Assembly: GCA_027625915.1 (NCBI GenBank)
Contig: JANTQA010000033.1
Span: forward strand, 7,874,001-7,938,000
Direction of reading: 5' to 3'
DNA length: 64,000 nt
DNA from: Anaeramoeba flamelloides
Taxonomy: Eukaryota > Metamonada > Anaeramoebidae
Shown: positions 33,443-47,900 of the stretch, one piece after another
Layout of the letters: each line of letters begins with the position of its first letter
Position numbering within the stretch: position 1 is the stretch's first letter
Notes under the pieces: model-generated
The model's database searches: none
What the model was told of the DNA's origin: nothing
Seen by the model: the letters and a program-made list of their open reading frames with translations, nothing else
Program-made: the position numbers and the translations under genes

Positions 33443-36400
33443 TTATTTTTTTTTTAAATTTTGTAAATGAGAAATTAATAAATTGCCTGAATTGGTACCT
33501 AAGAATAAAAAATTTTCCCGCCTGGATAAATAAATGGATTGTATAGACTGGTTTACCTGGAAATTAGCAATTAATTTAAAAGATGGTATATGGAAAAAAT
33601 GAATATTGGAATTTTTATCCCCAACGATTAAAAAGGTTTCGTCTTTGTTTATTTCCCAACAAATCAATTGATAGGACAATTTAATAAAATGGAGGAATTT
33701 TCCATTTAATGAATAAAAATATATCTTTTTTTCATCATTACAGCAAGCACATATTAAGCCCGATTCTGGAAGAATTTTGATAAAATGGATTGTTGAATTT
33801 AATTCTATACTCATAATATATTTCCCCTTTTCTAAAGTGAAAAGAAGAATTGATTTGTCTTTGGAACCCGTAACAATTGTATTCCAATTTGAATTTACAT
33901 CTATACAGGTAATCTCGTCATAGTGACCACGTAACATTTTTTTGAAATTGGTATCAACCATTAAACCATTTTTCCCGTCTTTAATCAAATTCCAAATTAT
34001 TATTGTTGAATCTTTTGATCCCGTTATAAGGTAAGAATTGGTTTCGTCAATCGACAAACATGTCACTGTATCTTTGTGTAAAGAAATATTTTGTTTCATT
34101 TGATAATTCTCGATTTTAATTAGATTAAAAGAATTGCCTAAACACCCGGAGACAAATAATGTTTTTTGATCATTTGTTAAAGCAAAGCAATTACTAAAAT
34201 TCATAATATTTTCATCCAAAGCTATACCTATTGATTTTACATTTTCAATTTTTTGGTTTTTTAAAGAAAGATATTTATTATTAATTTTATTATGATTATG
34301 ATTAAATTTATTATTATTATTATTATTATTATTAGATTGGGTATTATCATCATTTCCATTATCCTCATCATCCTCACCATCCAAAAGCCCCACATTATCC
34401 TTATTATAAGTTGAATAATGTTCATAATTTATGTTGATATCCATTTTATTATTATCCACGTTACTGCTGCTACTATTTAAAATTTCAATTTGATTTTGGG
34501 TTCCATTCTTCTCGATATTAAAATTTGTATTATCAACGATTTCCTTTTCATTTTCAACTTGAGTATCATTTAAAAAAGAATTTGTAGATATATTTAAATT
34601 TTTATCTATGGCTAAAACTCTTTCATTGTTTATATTAAATAATAAACGGTTGGAAATCAATAATAATTTACAAAATATTATTGGATATTCACTAATTTTA
34701 TTAATAGAAAATTTAATATTTTCAAGATAATTGTTATTGTTGTTGTTGTTGTTGCCGCTGCTGCTGTTGTTATTGTTGTTGCTATCATCATCATCATCAT
34801 CATCATTATTTTTATCATTGTTGCTGATGTTATTGTGTCCATTAATATTTTGTAAAAATATTGATTCTAATATAGGCTTTTTTTCATTAACCCTTTCATT
34901 AACTCTTTTTGGATGGGGTTTGTTAAATATTTGAATTGGACATTGCCCAAAATGTTCAATTTGAGAAATAATTGCCTTTCTTTCAATTGGATCTTTAACA
35001 TTATCAATATTTATGGACCCTTCATAAGTTAAATGATAAAAAACATTATCAGCCTTTTCTGCTTCTTCCCCTCTTTGCTTATATCCAAAAATTAAATCGA
35101 TCCAATTATTTAAATATTTTGATACATATTCCGATTCCAATGCTTTTCTATGAATTTTTATAAATTCTTCTGGTGTTTTAGCCCATTTTGGCAAAACAAC
35201 ATCCCCTAATGGCTCGCCATTGGCCCTTATCCCCATATAAAACTGGTTATCATTTTCTAAAAATTCAGGCATATAAAAAAATTCTGGGGTTAATTCTTTC
35301 ACATCACTTGGATTTTGTAAACAATTTTGCCAAGTTTCAGAAATTGAATGAAATAATCTATCTGGGTGATCAAATTTCCCATCTATTTATATTATTATAA
35401 ATTACATGAATTTTTTCGAAAAAAAATGAAATTAGTAAATAAAATTAGTATCTTTTTGTTTAAAATTATTTCAATGGCCTTTGGAAAAGTTTACATTATA
35501 TAAAAAAGATATATAAATATATCTTTATTTGTTATTTTTTTGATTTTTAGAGATTTTATTTTATTTTTTTAAGTTTTCACAAATATATTTATTCCAAAAA
35601 GATTTCATAATGTTGTGAAGAATAAGAAATATCCAATCAAAATATTATGACTAAATGCTTTTACACCCATTAATTATATATATTTATATATCTTTATATA
35701 CGGTGATAATGTTTTTTTTTTTTAAGAATTTGTTTTGATGAATATACACATCTAAATTTGATTAGAAAATTGTTAAAACCAACTCTTGATTTACTCTTTT
35801 GGTTCAACAAACATCCAGAATATTTTGCTAAAAATTGAAAAAATAAAATAACAATATTTTCAACATTTTATTATTTTTTAGTTACTTAAATCAAGATAAT
35901 TTAAAGATCAGTCAAAAGATAACTAACCGTTTGTTTTTCGTCCAAAATTCGAAAAAATAAAGAAAACCATTTTATTTTTTTGTAATAAAAGAAATTTCAT
36001 TTGAATTTTTTTCTTTAAATAATATAACTCCTTTTTTTCTGTACCAAGTGTAACACACACCACCAAAAAAAAAACAATTTTAAAAACCCAAATGGAAATT
36101 AAACTAAGCTTTCTATGAGTTGAAAATTTAAATTTCTCTTTTTTTGTTCTTTTCTTTCAATCAAAAAAAGATAAAATCTAATTAATACCAAACATTCAAG
36201 TTATAAATGGTTTTTTTTTCCAGACGTGTATTTGTAATTTTTAAAACCCACTTGGTAATAAATAATCTCAAAAAGCAAATCTCATTAATGAAAATGAGTA
36301 CCAAATCCATGATTTATATTAAAGATTTAATTTTTTAATAGAAATTTTCCCTAAAAAAGCAATTAAATACTGTTTTCCAAGTCCAACTCTACAAACTAAA

Positions 36401-39400
36401 TAACGTTTTGTCCTTTAGAATTTGAAATTGAAATGGTTGGTTTCCAAAAAATTATTCCCAAAAAAAAAAGTTAAATACCTTCTAATGTTTCAAAAAATTG
36501 TCGTATTTCAAGGTATTTACTTTTTCAAAACAAATATATTTGAGATAAATCTCTTATGATCAAAAAGTTGAGGAACTAAACTTTTTTGTACCTTGTTAAA
36601 TTCAAATTTCTAGTTATAATCTTAATTCGATTCCAAATTAATATGCTTTTTAATTATGTTTTCACAAAAAGCAAAAATTGTTTCAGCTTATTATCTTTGA
36701 TTTTTTTTTTCTTTTTAATATGTTATTGATCAACATTTCCGTTTCATTATTTTAATATTCACATAAGAATCAATATTATTTTTTGTGTTGATTACTGGAA
36801 ATTAGAAAAAATAAAAAATACCAAAATTGGAGCAAAAGACATATATTTGAATTTAATAGTATTTAAATAAGATCAATAATTCAAAATTAAATATTTGTTT
36901 CATGGCGAATTTTCGCTGGTATAATTTTTTTTTTTTTTTTTTTTTTTAACAATTTTTTTAAAATCAAATTGCCGATAAATTAATTTTTTGGGTTTACTTT
37001 ATTAAACGAAATATTTTTTTAGCGTGCTTATAATATGTTTTATGGGAAATATTTTTTAATTAACAAGCTTTATTCTGATGTATTCTAATATTATATATAA
37101 AGAAGTGAAAAAAATACCCAGACATGAAAAAAATACCTTACAATATTTTTAATTGTGAATATTAGGAAATTGTTTTTTAATTTCTTTTATTTAGAATCAA
37201 ATCTTTTTTTTTTTAAGAATCAAACTTTTTAAAATTATAACTCCCCCACTTATTAGAATGATAATCAATGAAATTGCACTTGTTCAAAACACAATTTAAA
37301 CAATCAAAAAACAAGAAGAAAAATTATCATTTTCCAAACCCTTTTGAAACCCAAAAAACTCCATTGTTTTTTCAAAAAAAGTTGATTACTTATGATATTA
37401 AACAATTACTTTGAGTATTCTATGTACTCACCTTACTTTAATGAACTTTAGATAGGTTTATTACTTGGTTCATAAAAAATTTGGTTATTTATAAAAAGGA
37501 TTTGATTGAAAATAAATGCAATTACACAACAATTTTCCTAATATTCACAATTAAAAATCCTGTCAGGGATTTTTTTCATGTCAGGTATTTTTTTCACTAA
37601 TAATAACATATAACCCAAGAATACTTATTTACTTTATTTTCAAAAAAGAATAACTTTTTATTTTGTAAAAAAAATCTGATAATTTAGCAACAATTTAAAA
37701 TTGAAACAAAAAAAAAAAAGAAAAAGAAAGAGAAAAGTTACCAAATTGTTGAATTAATAAAGTAGTAAAAGGTTCAATTCTCATCAAATAATATAAAGGA
37801 ACCCCTGTACTTGAATAATGACTTCCATATAAAAAAGGAGGAGATTTTGATTCTGTTTTCGATGCATGGTATTTCTTTTTTAATTTCAATAATTTGGTGT
37901 GATTCAAAGCCCCGATCTACAATAAAAAAGATAAAAGTATATATATATATATCAATATAAAATTAAAAATTAGAAAAAAAAATAATAAAAAATTAAAAAT
38001 AAAAAAAAATATTACTGGCTTTGATAAGTCTCTATAATTATTTTTATCATTTAAATCTATTGTTTCACTTTTATAATTGGTTAAAATCCAGGGGAATATT
38101 GGATATTGCGATATATCATTATATGTTCTTCCAGCTAAAGTATTGATAATCATTAAATATTGAAAATTAGAGATTAATCTTTTTTTCCACAATTGGGTAT
38201 AATTCATTCTTTTTAAAATCGTTTTGGGATTACCATTACCATAATTAATTAATTTTTCAATTCCAGAGTTGATAATTTTTTTATAAATTTGGTTCCTGAA
38301 TTTAATATTTTCGAAATTAAAAAAATAAGTCCTATTATTTGTTAAAAATATTTCAATTGCGGTTTGTTTTAAATGATATCTCCTTTTATATACTTGCTTT
38401 ATTTGATTAAATTTCCAAGATCGATTTTTTAAATATTTATCAAAAGTACTTTGATTTTTATTGCTATTCATTTTTGTTTCTATTTTTATTTCAAATTTAA
38501 TCGAATTAGATGTTAAAATAAATTTCCCATCAATAAGGAACATTGGATTTATTATTTGACATTTTTTTTCCAATTTTAGTTTTGGAAGATTAAATCTTTG
38601 AGTAAAAGGCGAAAAAGGTTGATTTTGCATTTGCATTTGATTTTGATTTTGATTTTGATTTTGAATCCTTTTTTTTTTTATTAATAAATGATTGATTTTT
38701 TCATTCTCTTCTTCCGATTCGATTTCATTTATCCCTAGTTCATTAAAATCTGATTTTAATTGATAATTTGATTCAACTTTTTTTAATTTTAACAAATTTT
38801 CATTTTCATTTTCATTTTCATTTTTTTTTTCAATATTATTATTATTTTGTTCATTTTCTTCTTTTTTCTTATTAATCAGAATTTGATTATTTTTACATTC
38901 AAAAAGAAAATAAGAATTTTTATGTAAAGCAAAATTATGATTTCGAACCAACCTTCTTCTTCTTCGTAAATTGTCTTCAGTTTGAGATATTTTTAAACGG
39001 ATTATATTTTTTTTTGAAAATTTTGAATTATTCCATACACCTCTATCATTAGTTAAATTTTTATAAACTGATTTCCATAAACGGATTTGTTCTTTGGGCT
39101 TAATATGTAAATATTTTTGATAATTAATTATTTGATTTAAATCATTATTTAATTTTGTATTGAAGGTTAAATAAAATAATAAATTATTTTTTTTGTGATC
39201 TTTTTTTTTATTATTATTCTTCTGATTGCTATTTATTAATGTTGTGTTATCTAAATTAAATTTATTTTTTTTAATTATTGAAAAATATTTGATTCTTTTC
39301 AAATTTTTTTTTTCATAAAAGGCGTTATTAACCGATTCCAAATTATTAATTAATTTTTCCCACTTCCCCTGTGGCTTTAATAAATTCATTATAACAAAAT

Positions 39401-41897
39401 TGATACTTTTTAATAATTGATTTTTTTTAAATGGTATTAAATTTTGATTGTTTTTTAAAATAATCAATGAAGAAAATGACTTTGGGTATTCTAATAAAAA
39501 TAATCTAATAAAATTTTTAATAATGTTAATTTTTTCATTAATAATGCCATAATTAATATCCATATCATCACCATTATCACCGTCACTCTCATCATTATTA
39601 TCATAGTCATAATTATTTTCTTTATTTGTATAATTATAAATCAAATTTTTATTTTTTAATTTTTTTTTTAAAAAATGATATAAAAGTATTATTTGATAAA
39701 ACGAAATAAATAAAATTTTTCTTCTTTGCCCAGCTAATTCAACAATTCGTTTTAAAGATTTTATTAAATAAAATAATTTTGAAAAAATTTCTTCGAATAA
39801 TTCTTTTGGTAAATTAATTTCAAATAATAAATTATTTAATAAAGAAATTATTGCGATAAATTCATTTTTATTTTCATTTTTTGTTTTAATTTTTTCTAAT
39901 TTTAATTTAAATAAATTAAAATTAGAAATTAATTTTAAATATTCTAAAATAATATCTTGGATTAAATAATGGTTATTGTTTTTTAATTTTTTGATTGTTT
40001 TTAATAAGTTATCAGTAAAATTTTCATTTTGAGAATCCATCATATTAAAATTTAATAAGGAATAAAAATATTTTTCTAAGATTTTGCTTAAATTTAAAAT
40101 AGATTGCAAATTTAAAGTTGATGTTTTTAATTTTTTAATTGAAATAATATTTGCTTTTTTGTTTTTTGATTCAAATAAATAATTTATTGACTTTAAAAAA
40201 TCAATCAAAATTTTTGAACAAAAAAATTCATAATTGGTAATTTTGTTGAAATAATTAAATGCTAATAATATCGTATTTTTTATATTTTTGCTTTGGAAAT
40301 TATTATGAATTAATTCATTATAATGAATTTTTGTCAAAATATTCATAATTATTTTGTTTAAATGAAGATCAATGGATTCATTAATGAAATGTAATCCAGT
40401 TTTTGTTTTAATAACATTTTCAATAATTCCATTAATATTTAATTCTGTTTTTAGAAATTTTTTTATAATTTCTTTTTTCCTTTCCGATTCCATTACACTT
40501 CCACTTCCACTTTCCTTCACCCGTTCAGTTTCGTCACCCCCTTTCTTCTTAAATTTCAAATTATCATTATTATTATTGCCATTTTTATTATTAGAATTAT
40601 TTTTGTTGTTAAAATTGTTTAATAGATCAACATTTAAAATATTTAACAATTTTTTTTTCCATTTGGGTAATTTTTTTGATAAGATAGAATAATTTGTTGG
40701 ATTATTAATAATTAAAAAGCCAATTTCTTTCAAAAGTGATAAAGCAACCAAATTGGGAAACTTTTGAATTAATTTAAAAATAATTGGTATTAATAGAGGT
40801 TGATGAAAAATTAATTTATTTTCATTAAAGGTAAAATTTTCATCGAATCTATCAAGGCAAGTTAATAAAGAAAACAATGCAACAGAAATTTTTTCAGTTA
40901 AAGGATATTTTAAAATTACATTTTTGAAATTTTTTATTCCATTTTTTTCAATAAGGCTTGTAAAATTATTTTTATTTTTATTTTTTTCATATTTTTTGAT
41001 CAAAATACTTGATTTAATAAACAATTTCAAGATCAAAATTCTTATTTTTTCATTTTTAAGGTTTAATAATTTAATTAATGATGGTATAAAAATTGTATGA
41101 TTTTTTTTTAAATAAAAAAACATTATTTTTTTATTATTAAAAAATCTATAAAAAAATCTTAAAATTTCATAAATATCAATTTCTTTACAAAATATTGTTA
41201 TTTTTTCCTTTTCTTGATTATTTTTCTTTTCATTTATATTTTCCTTTTGAATAATTTTCTGTACCTTTTGCTTTTTGATAACTTCTTTATTAAAACAAGA
41301 TAATAATAAATGATCTAAATCTATCCCCTTTTTAAATTTTTCAATAATAATTTTAAGAATTCTAAATATTTGTTTTCTTAAAAATTTAATCTCTTCAATA
41401 ATTGGCCTCTTTGCAATAATCCTTTTATTAATTGGATCAACCTTTGGGTTAATACCTTTAGAATATTTATTTGGTTCAAGCCAATAATAATTATAATATA
41501 TTTGTAAGAGTTCCTTTGTTGAAATGATTTCCTCATTATTATGTTGAACTATATGTTCAATAATAATAAAAATTTCTAATTGAATTTGAGGATGACAATA
41601 AATCCATATTTGGAAATCTAATATTAAATCCTGAATTAAACTTAAATATAATTCATCATTATTAATCATATCTAACATTTGCTTTAATATTAATGTAACG
41701 GGATGAGTAATATGCTTAGGATTAATATTATTGAAATGATGACTAATTATTTTAAACCCATCGCATAATAACATTTCTGTTTGATTATTTGGAAATAATA
41801 ATAATTCTGAAATAATATCAAGAATTTGCGAACCTATTTTGATTTGTTATTTATTTATTTTTTTTTTTTAATTATTATTATTATTATTATTATTATT

Positions 41898-41978
<81 letters not shown>

Positions 41979-44900
41979 ATTGTTATTATTGTTTTGATAA
42001 TAATGTAATTAATTTTATTTTAAAATTATAAATAGAGAGAAAAAATAATCAAAAATGAAATAAAAATAAATAAATAAAAATAAGAAAAAATAAAATAAAA
42101 TTCTTACATAAAAATTTATCAATAAAATAGTCAATATTTTCATTCTTCTTTATTTGGATATTTTCTAAAGTGGCATAGGGTTGATCAAGTTGTTCAAATA
42201 AAGGAAAAAAAATTTTAATTCCACCAAGGCAATTGATGACATCTTTAATTTGTATGTTTTTGTTTTGAAAAATACCAATTATTTCCCCATCCTTTCTTTT
42301 AATTGGATAAGAACATTGATCTAAACAATAATTTTTGTTGATCGCCTTGGGATTATAATTTAGCCAAATATGTTTTGACAAATTTTTATGGTTAATATTT
42401 AAAGTATTAATATCATCAAAAAATAAAGAGGCAATTTTTTCTTCATTTTCAATTTTGATTTTTTTCATTTTTTTCTTGTTTTTTAAAGCTAATTGAGTAA
42501 ATGTATTTGATTTGAAATTAGAAGTATTTTTTTTTCCTAAACACCAAATCCAATTAATAGTGTTTGAAGGCAATCTTTTATTGAAAAAATAAATTGATGA
42601 TATTTTTCCATAGAAATGATTTATTCGATTTATATAAGGGTGTTCGATGTTTGTTCCAATATAATTATATTTAAAATTTAAATTTGTAGGATATTTCAAT
42701 TCTTTTCGATCAATTAATTGGTCATTAATATATAATTTAATTTGGTCCTTTTCGTTGGACCTTTTATAATGAGAAAAACAAAGAAAAAACCACTTTTTCT
42801 CTTTAATGTCGTTTAAAGGGAATGTTGCAACAGAATAATTGTTTTCATTATCGGTAATCGTTTTGTTATCGCTGCTATGAATAGTTCGAATTGTTAGCAT
42901 TATTTTTGTTATTGTTTCTTTATTATTCTTATGCTTTTGCGGTTTTAAAGTTATATGCTTATCAAAAAATGCTTCAATTCCACTTTTTTTATTTTCGCTA
43001 ATCAATGAAAAAATCATAGGTTGATAATTTGGATTATCATCTTGATCAATTAATGTCGTTAAATAGATCCATGTACAGAATGTATAATTATTATTTGGAA
43101 AGTCCATCTTTGGTATTTTAATACAACTTGTTTTCCCATTAAAATGAAATGATAACTCTGTTTCATTTTGTTTTTGTTTTATCATGTTCTGAACAGAATA
43201 TAATAATAGTGGTTTGCAAGCAGGGGTAAATATTTGCCCATTTACTAAAGAAAAGTAATATATAATATAGAGATAGACATATATATACAAAAACAAATTT
43301 AAAATTTTTAACAATAGACCAAAATTCAATTTTTTAAAAAAAAAATTATTTAATAAATTATATGGAAAATACTAAATAAGAACTACTACACAATTAAAAC
43401 GTTAACAATTATTGATAAATTACATTAATTACAAAAGAAAAAAATAAATAATTTTTGATACAAATAAATTATCGATGTGTGTTAAAAATTTTGGAGAGAG
43501 CAAAACAAAAAATTCCATTGATAAATTTGTTGGAATCCAATTAACAAATATTGATCGATCAAATGGTTAAATATCATTAGACAATTTTATTTGAGTTCTT
43601 TTATTTAATAAACACAACTTTAACCTAATATCAACTATTGAAAAAATTTTTGATCCAATGAAACAGAATATGTAATTCAAACAATGAAATGAAAACAAAA
43701 ACTAAAAGATGATAAAAATTATTTTCACATGTTTTTACAAATCAAAATTATTTCCAAATTGAATGGAATTGTAGTATTGTGATTCCTTTAACTGTTTTAT
43801 CCGTATCAAAAATTTTTAATTATTGTTTATAGATATAAAAATATAGTATTTTGATATTATTAAAGAGAAATAAATGTTTGTAATTTATTAATAAATTTGA
43901 AATATAAAAGAATTTTGGGCATTTAACGTTTTTCATTTTAAGCTTTCAATTTGTAATAGATAAAAAAAATATAAAAACAATTATAAAATTATTTATTTCA
44001 AAAAATAAATTTGTCTTTTTCTAATTCAAACAAAGAAAAAATTTTAATTTTAATTCGTATAATAAATGTAAACGTTCGATAAAAAAAGCGAAACGCGGTT
44101 TTTAATCGGGAACATTAATAGAACCTGAAAATTAAGATCAATGAAAAAAAGAATAAACAAATAAATAAATAAAGACCAAATGAAGGATTCAACACAATAA
44201 CAGTTTTTTTAATACTATCTTTTAGTATGAGTTTTTCTTTGATTGATCAATTATTAAAAATTTGTTCAAAAAATTGACTATTTTTGCGATCTCCAAAACC
44301 ACAACAACAATTTCGATAATGAGAGTAGATTTAAATTGTGTTTGTTGGTTTGATTGAAAATAATATAATGAATCACACTTTGAAGTTAATTTGTTTCTTC
44401 TTTGAATTGATTTTACTTTTTCGTTTTCAGCTTCTATGAATGTTCCCAATTGAAAAATCGTGTTTCAGTTTTTTTCCCGAACGGTAAACTCTGAATAGAT
44501 CTTCACTCCTTTTTAATTGATTTTTAATTATCGAATTTAATAAAAAATATTTTCCATTAAAAGGTGCCCAGTTGTAATAGATGGATTACATGTGTTGAAA
44601 AAGTTTGAATGGATATTAGAAGAAAAAAATTAATTTTTTGAAATTTCAAAATTAAAATCATTTTTTCTCATTTCGCTTTTTATTTTTTTCGATTTTTTTT
44701 CGTAAAGTAATTTATTTAGTAAATTTTTTTTTATTGCAAGATCTATAGTCACTAAAAGTAAAAACGTGCTATTCTACTACCATTGAAACTGTGAAAATGA
44801 TCTAAGGAAAATCATATTGATTTCTATTGGAATTTTATTTATATCTTCAATTGAAGATCAAAATGAACTTTCTTGTTTTTTTTTCAATGTCGTCATTAAG

Positions 44901-47900
44901 AATTTTAGTTTTTCAATTTTTAAGAAAATATATATAGATTTTTTAGATTTGGTTTCATATGTATATCACCTATTCTCTCGTGTGTATTATTCTACTTATT
45001 TATTCTTTTAAGGTCAATTATAAAAAAATATTGGTATTTGGAAAAAGTTTTTTGGACACTTTTAACTGAAAGAAAGTTTATATCTTTTTTATAGGGATCG
45101 ACTTTTAAAAATTCAAGTTTGCTTTGAAAAATGGAATTAATTATTTTATAAAAAAAAAAATAAAAAAAAGTATGGGGTATTTTCAATAAATGTAATTAAA
45201 ATGAGAAAAAATCATGAACAATATTTTTTGTTATCTAAACAAACAAATAGGCATTACAAATGAAAAAAAAAAAAAAAAATAAAAAAAAATTAAAAATAGA
45301 AAACTTACTGTTTTGGTTATGAAATAATCTAAAAATAGTTTTTAACTCTTTGACTGTAATTGAATTGTTTCCCAAAATCTGTATTAAAATGGAAATATCT
45401 TTAGCTAAAGGCGCATTATTGATCCTTGATGGTAAAACTTGTATCAATAATTGAAGCAATCCAACTGAACAACAGCAAGAAATATTCGTCGAGCAATTTT
45501 TACAAATCTTAATAAAAAGTTTCAATAATTTTTGGAAATGTATTGAATCAAAACTAGAATATAAATAAAAGAGCATTATTATTACATCTGGATTTTTGAT
45601 ATAAAAAGTTGAATCTTTTTCAATTTTCTCACCAAAAACCAATAATTTAATTAATTGCTTATAAATGGTTATCGAATCCTTTTCTATTAAAATCGGTAAA
45701 ATGGCTTCGCTAAATCTAGTATATCCGATTGATTTATTAAAGGAAATAGCGAATTTTGTATTGCCTTTGAAAATTACAATAAATAATTTGATTAAATCAT
45801 GGAATACATAATTTCTAATTTTTGGATTTCCAATAATAGTTATAATCAAATCAAAAATAGTCTGTAATTGGTTAATTTTGCAAATTTGGTCATTTATTTT
45901 TATTGCATTTTTTATTTTTATTAAGATTTCTTTAATTAGATCTAGCTTTGTAAAAAAGTCTCCTTGGATTTGTTCAAAAGAATAACTTATTAATTGAGTG
46001 AAAATTTGATTTTCTTTTCCCTTTGGCGGGATAAAAAGTAATAATTGATAAATTTTTTGGAAGCAAAAAGATTGGAGTTGTGGTATGTCTAAAAATTTAA
46101 ATAAAGTTTGAATTATTTTGGAAAATTGATCTGTAATAATATGTTTTTTTAATTCATTTGATTCCAAAAAAAAATTGAAAATTGAAAAATACAAATCAAT
46201 AATTTTCTCCATTAATAGATATTTTTTTATATTTTGGTTCTTATTTAAATGATGATTATTCATTGTATTTAGATAATAAATTATAATGTTGGATATTTTA
46301 GGAAATGCTCTAATTTTATAAAAAATACTTATAGTTTTTTTATAGTTTTTAATTAAAAGATATTTAAAAATTTTTAAAATTAAATAATTTATTTTAATAT
46401 GATCCTTTTTAATAATATCATCGTTATTATTGCAGTTGTCGTTGTCATCATCGTTATTACTTTCGTTGTTATTTAATTTGAAAAAAGGTAAAAAATAATT
46501 AATATTAATAATATTGATTTTTAAATTGATTACTTGTTTTTCAATAGCAAAAATATTTTTTATAAAATTAATTGTTGTCTTTTGAGTGATTTTGTATAAT
46601 TTTCTAATATTTTCATTTTCTTTGGCTAAGGAATCATTATTTGCCCTTTGATTTATCTGATAACAAAAAAATGGTGAAAATAAGAATTTAACTATATTAT
46701 TTTTTTTTAAAAAATTAATAAACTCATATTTCTCTTTTAAATTAAAACCAGAAAGAAATTTTTCAATTAAAAAATTTAGAATAATTATTGGTAATTGTGG
46801 ATCAAAAGAAAGAGTCAATTTTAACATTTTTTTCCATTTTTTTTTTGGGTTCTCAAAGTTTTCATATAAATTTTGAATTAAGATTAATAATATTTTTTCG
46901 TGTAAATCAATATGCTCATCTTTTTTTGTCTTATTTTTCCTTCTTTTTTCCCTTTTCCCTTTCCCTTCTTTTTTAGTCTTTTTTATATTTTCTTTTTTTT
47001 TTTTTCTTGTATTTTGCAAACTTTGATCATAAATTAGCGAAATTATTCTAAAATATTCTAATAATTTTTCATTATATTCAAAATTATAATTTAAAAATAA
47101 TTGTTGAACATGGAATTGTTGAAGTGCTTTTAATAATTTGAAATCATTAGTTGTATTTTCAGTATAAATTTCTTTTAGATTAACTTTTTTTACTTTTGGT
47201 TTGTTATTGGAATTTATTGAATCTTTATTTGTATTATCATTATTGCTTTTTCTCCCCCCTCTGTTTTCTTTTTCTTTTTCTTTTTTCCTTTCCTCTTCTT
47301 CCTCTCTGTTTTCTTTTTCTTTCTCTTTTTCATTCTTATTTTTTTCTTTTTCTACATTTTCATTCTCATTTTTTCCTTTTTCGAGATTTCTATTGTCATT
47401 TCCCCCCTTTTCTACATTCCCATTCTCATTTTTTTCCTTTTCTACATTTTCTTTATTATTTTCCTTAGTATTTTTTTTGACTTGTGTACTTTTAGTAAAA
47501 TTAAGATTGCTATTTTTTAATTTCATTTTCTTTTCTTTGTTTTTATTTCTTATCCAATTAGGTTGAAATTTAGAATATATCCAACATACATGATCTAAAA
47601 TATAATCAAAAATATTACTCGATACTAATTCAAATTCAAGACTTGGATGTTGATAAATTAATTGTTGGATAATGATCATTGAATTTGTTAAAAAATTGAA
47701 TTTTGATTCATTTTCATCATTTATATTTATTAATTCATTTATTTGATAAAAATCTTTTTTTGAAATATTTAAGTTAATAAAATATTTTTGGATGCTATTT
47801 AATTCTTCTTCTTCTTCTTTTATTTCAGTTTTATCTTGGTGTATTTTTTCACTTTCCTTTTCTTGATCTTGATTTTTGTAGAAAATTTGTTTGATATTAT

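Larger units (their letters stand above)
43245..45308 (-). other. 2.06-kb BEACH intron holding MITE copies C4 and E1
   Basis: Phase-1 intron between the exon ending ITVKELKTIFRLFHNQN and the exon beginning NGQIFTPACKPLLL. The donor is GTAAGTTT and the acceptor is TTTAG. It carries an inverted partial family C element (43395-43832) and a family E element (44069-44485). The small open frames inside (44222-44449, 44817-45186) overlap the elements or AT-rich filler. Confidence 0.85.

Noticed and set aside
33443-34300. FYVE domain as in WDFY3/LvsA-type BEACH proteins
   Set aside because: No Cys pairs or RxxHCR-like motif after the WD40 repeats; the domain order and the ConA-like domain fit NBEA/LRBA better.
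37740-37790. Possible tRNA T-arm (AGGTTCAATTCTC)
   Set aside because: It is inside the BEACH exon coding MRIEPFTTLL and has no accompanying acceptor, D or anticodon arms.
41826-42008. Plus-strand frame of about 60 codons, almost all Ile and Val
   Set aside because: It is the translation of the (ATT)n(GTT)n microsatellite in a BEACH intron.
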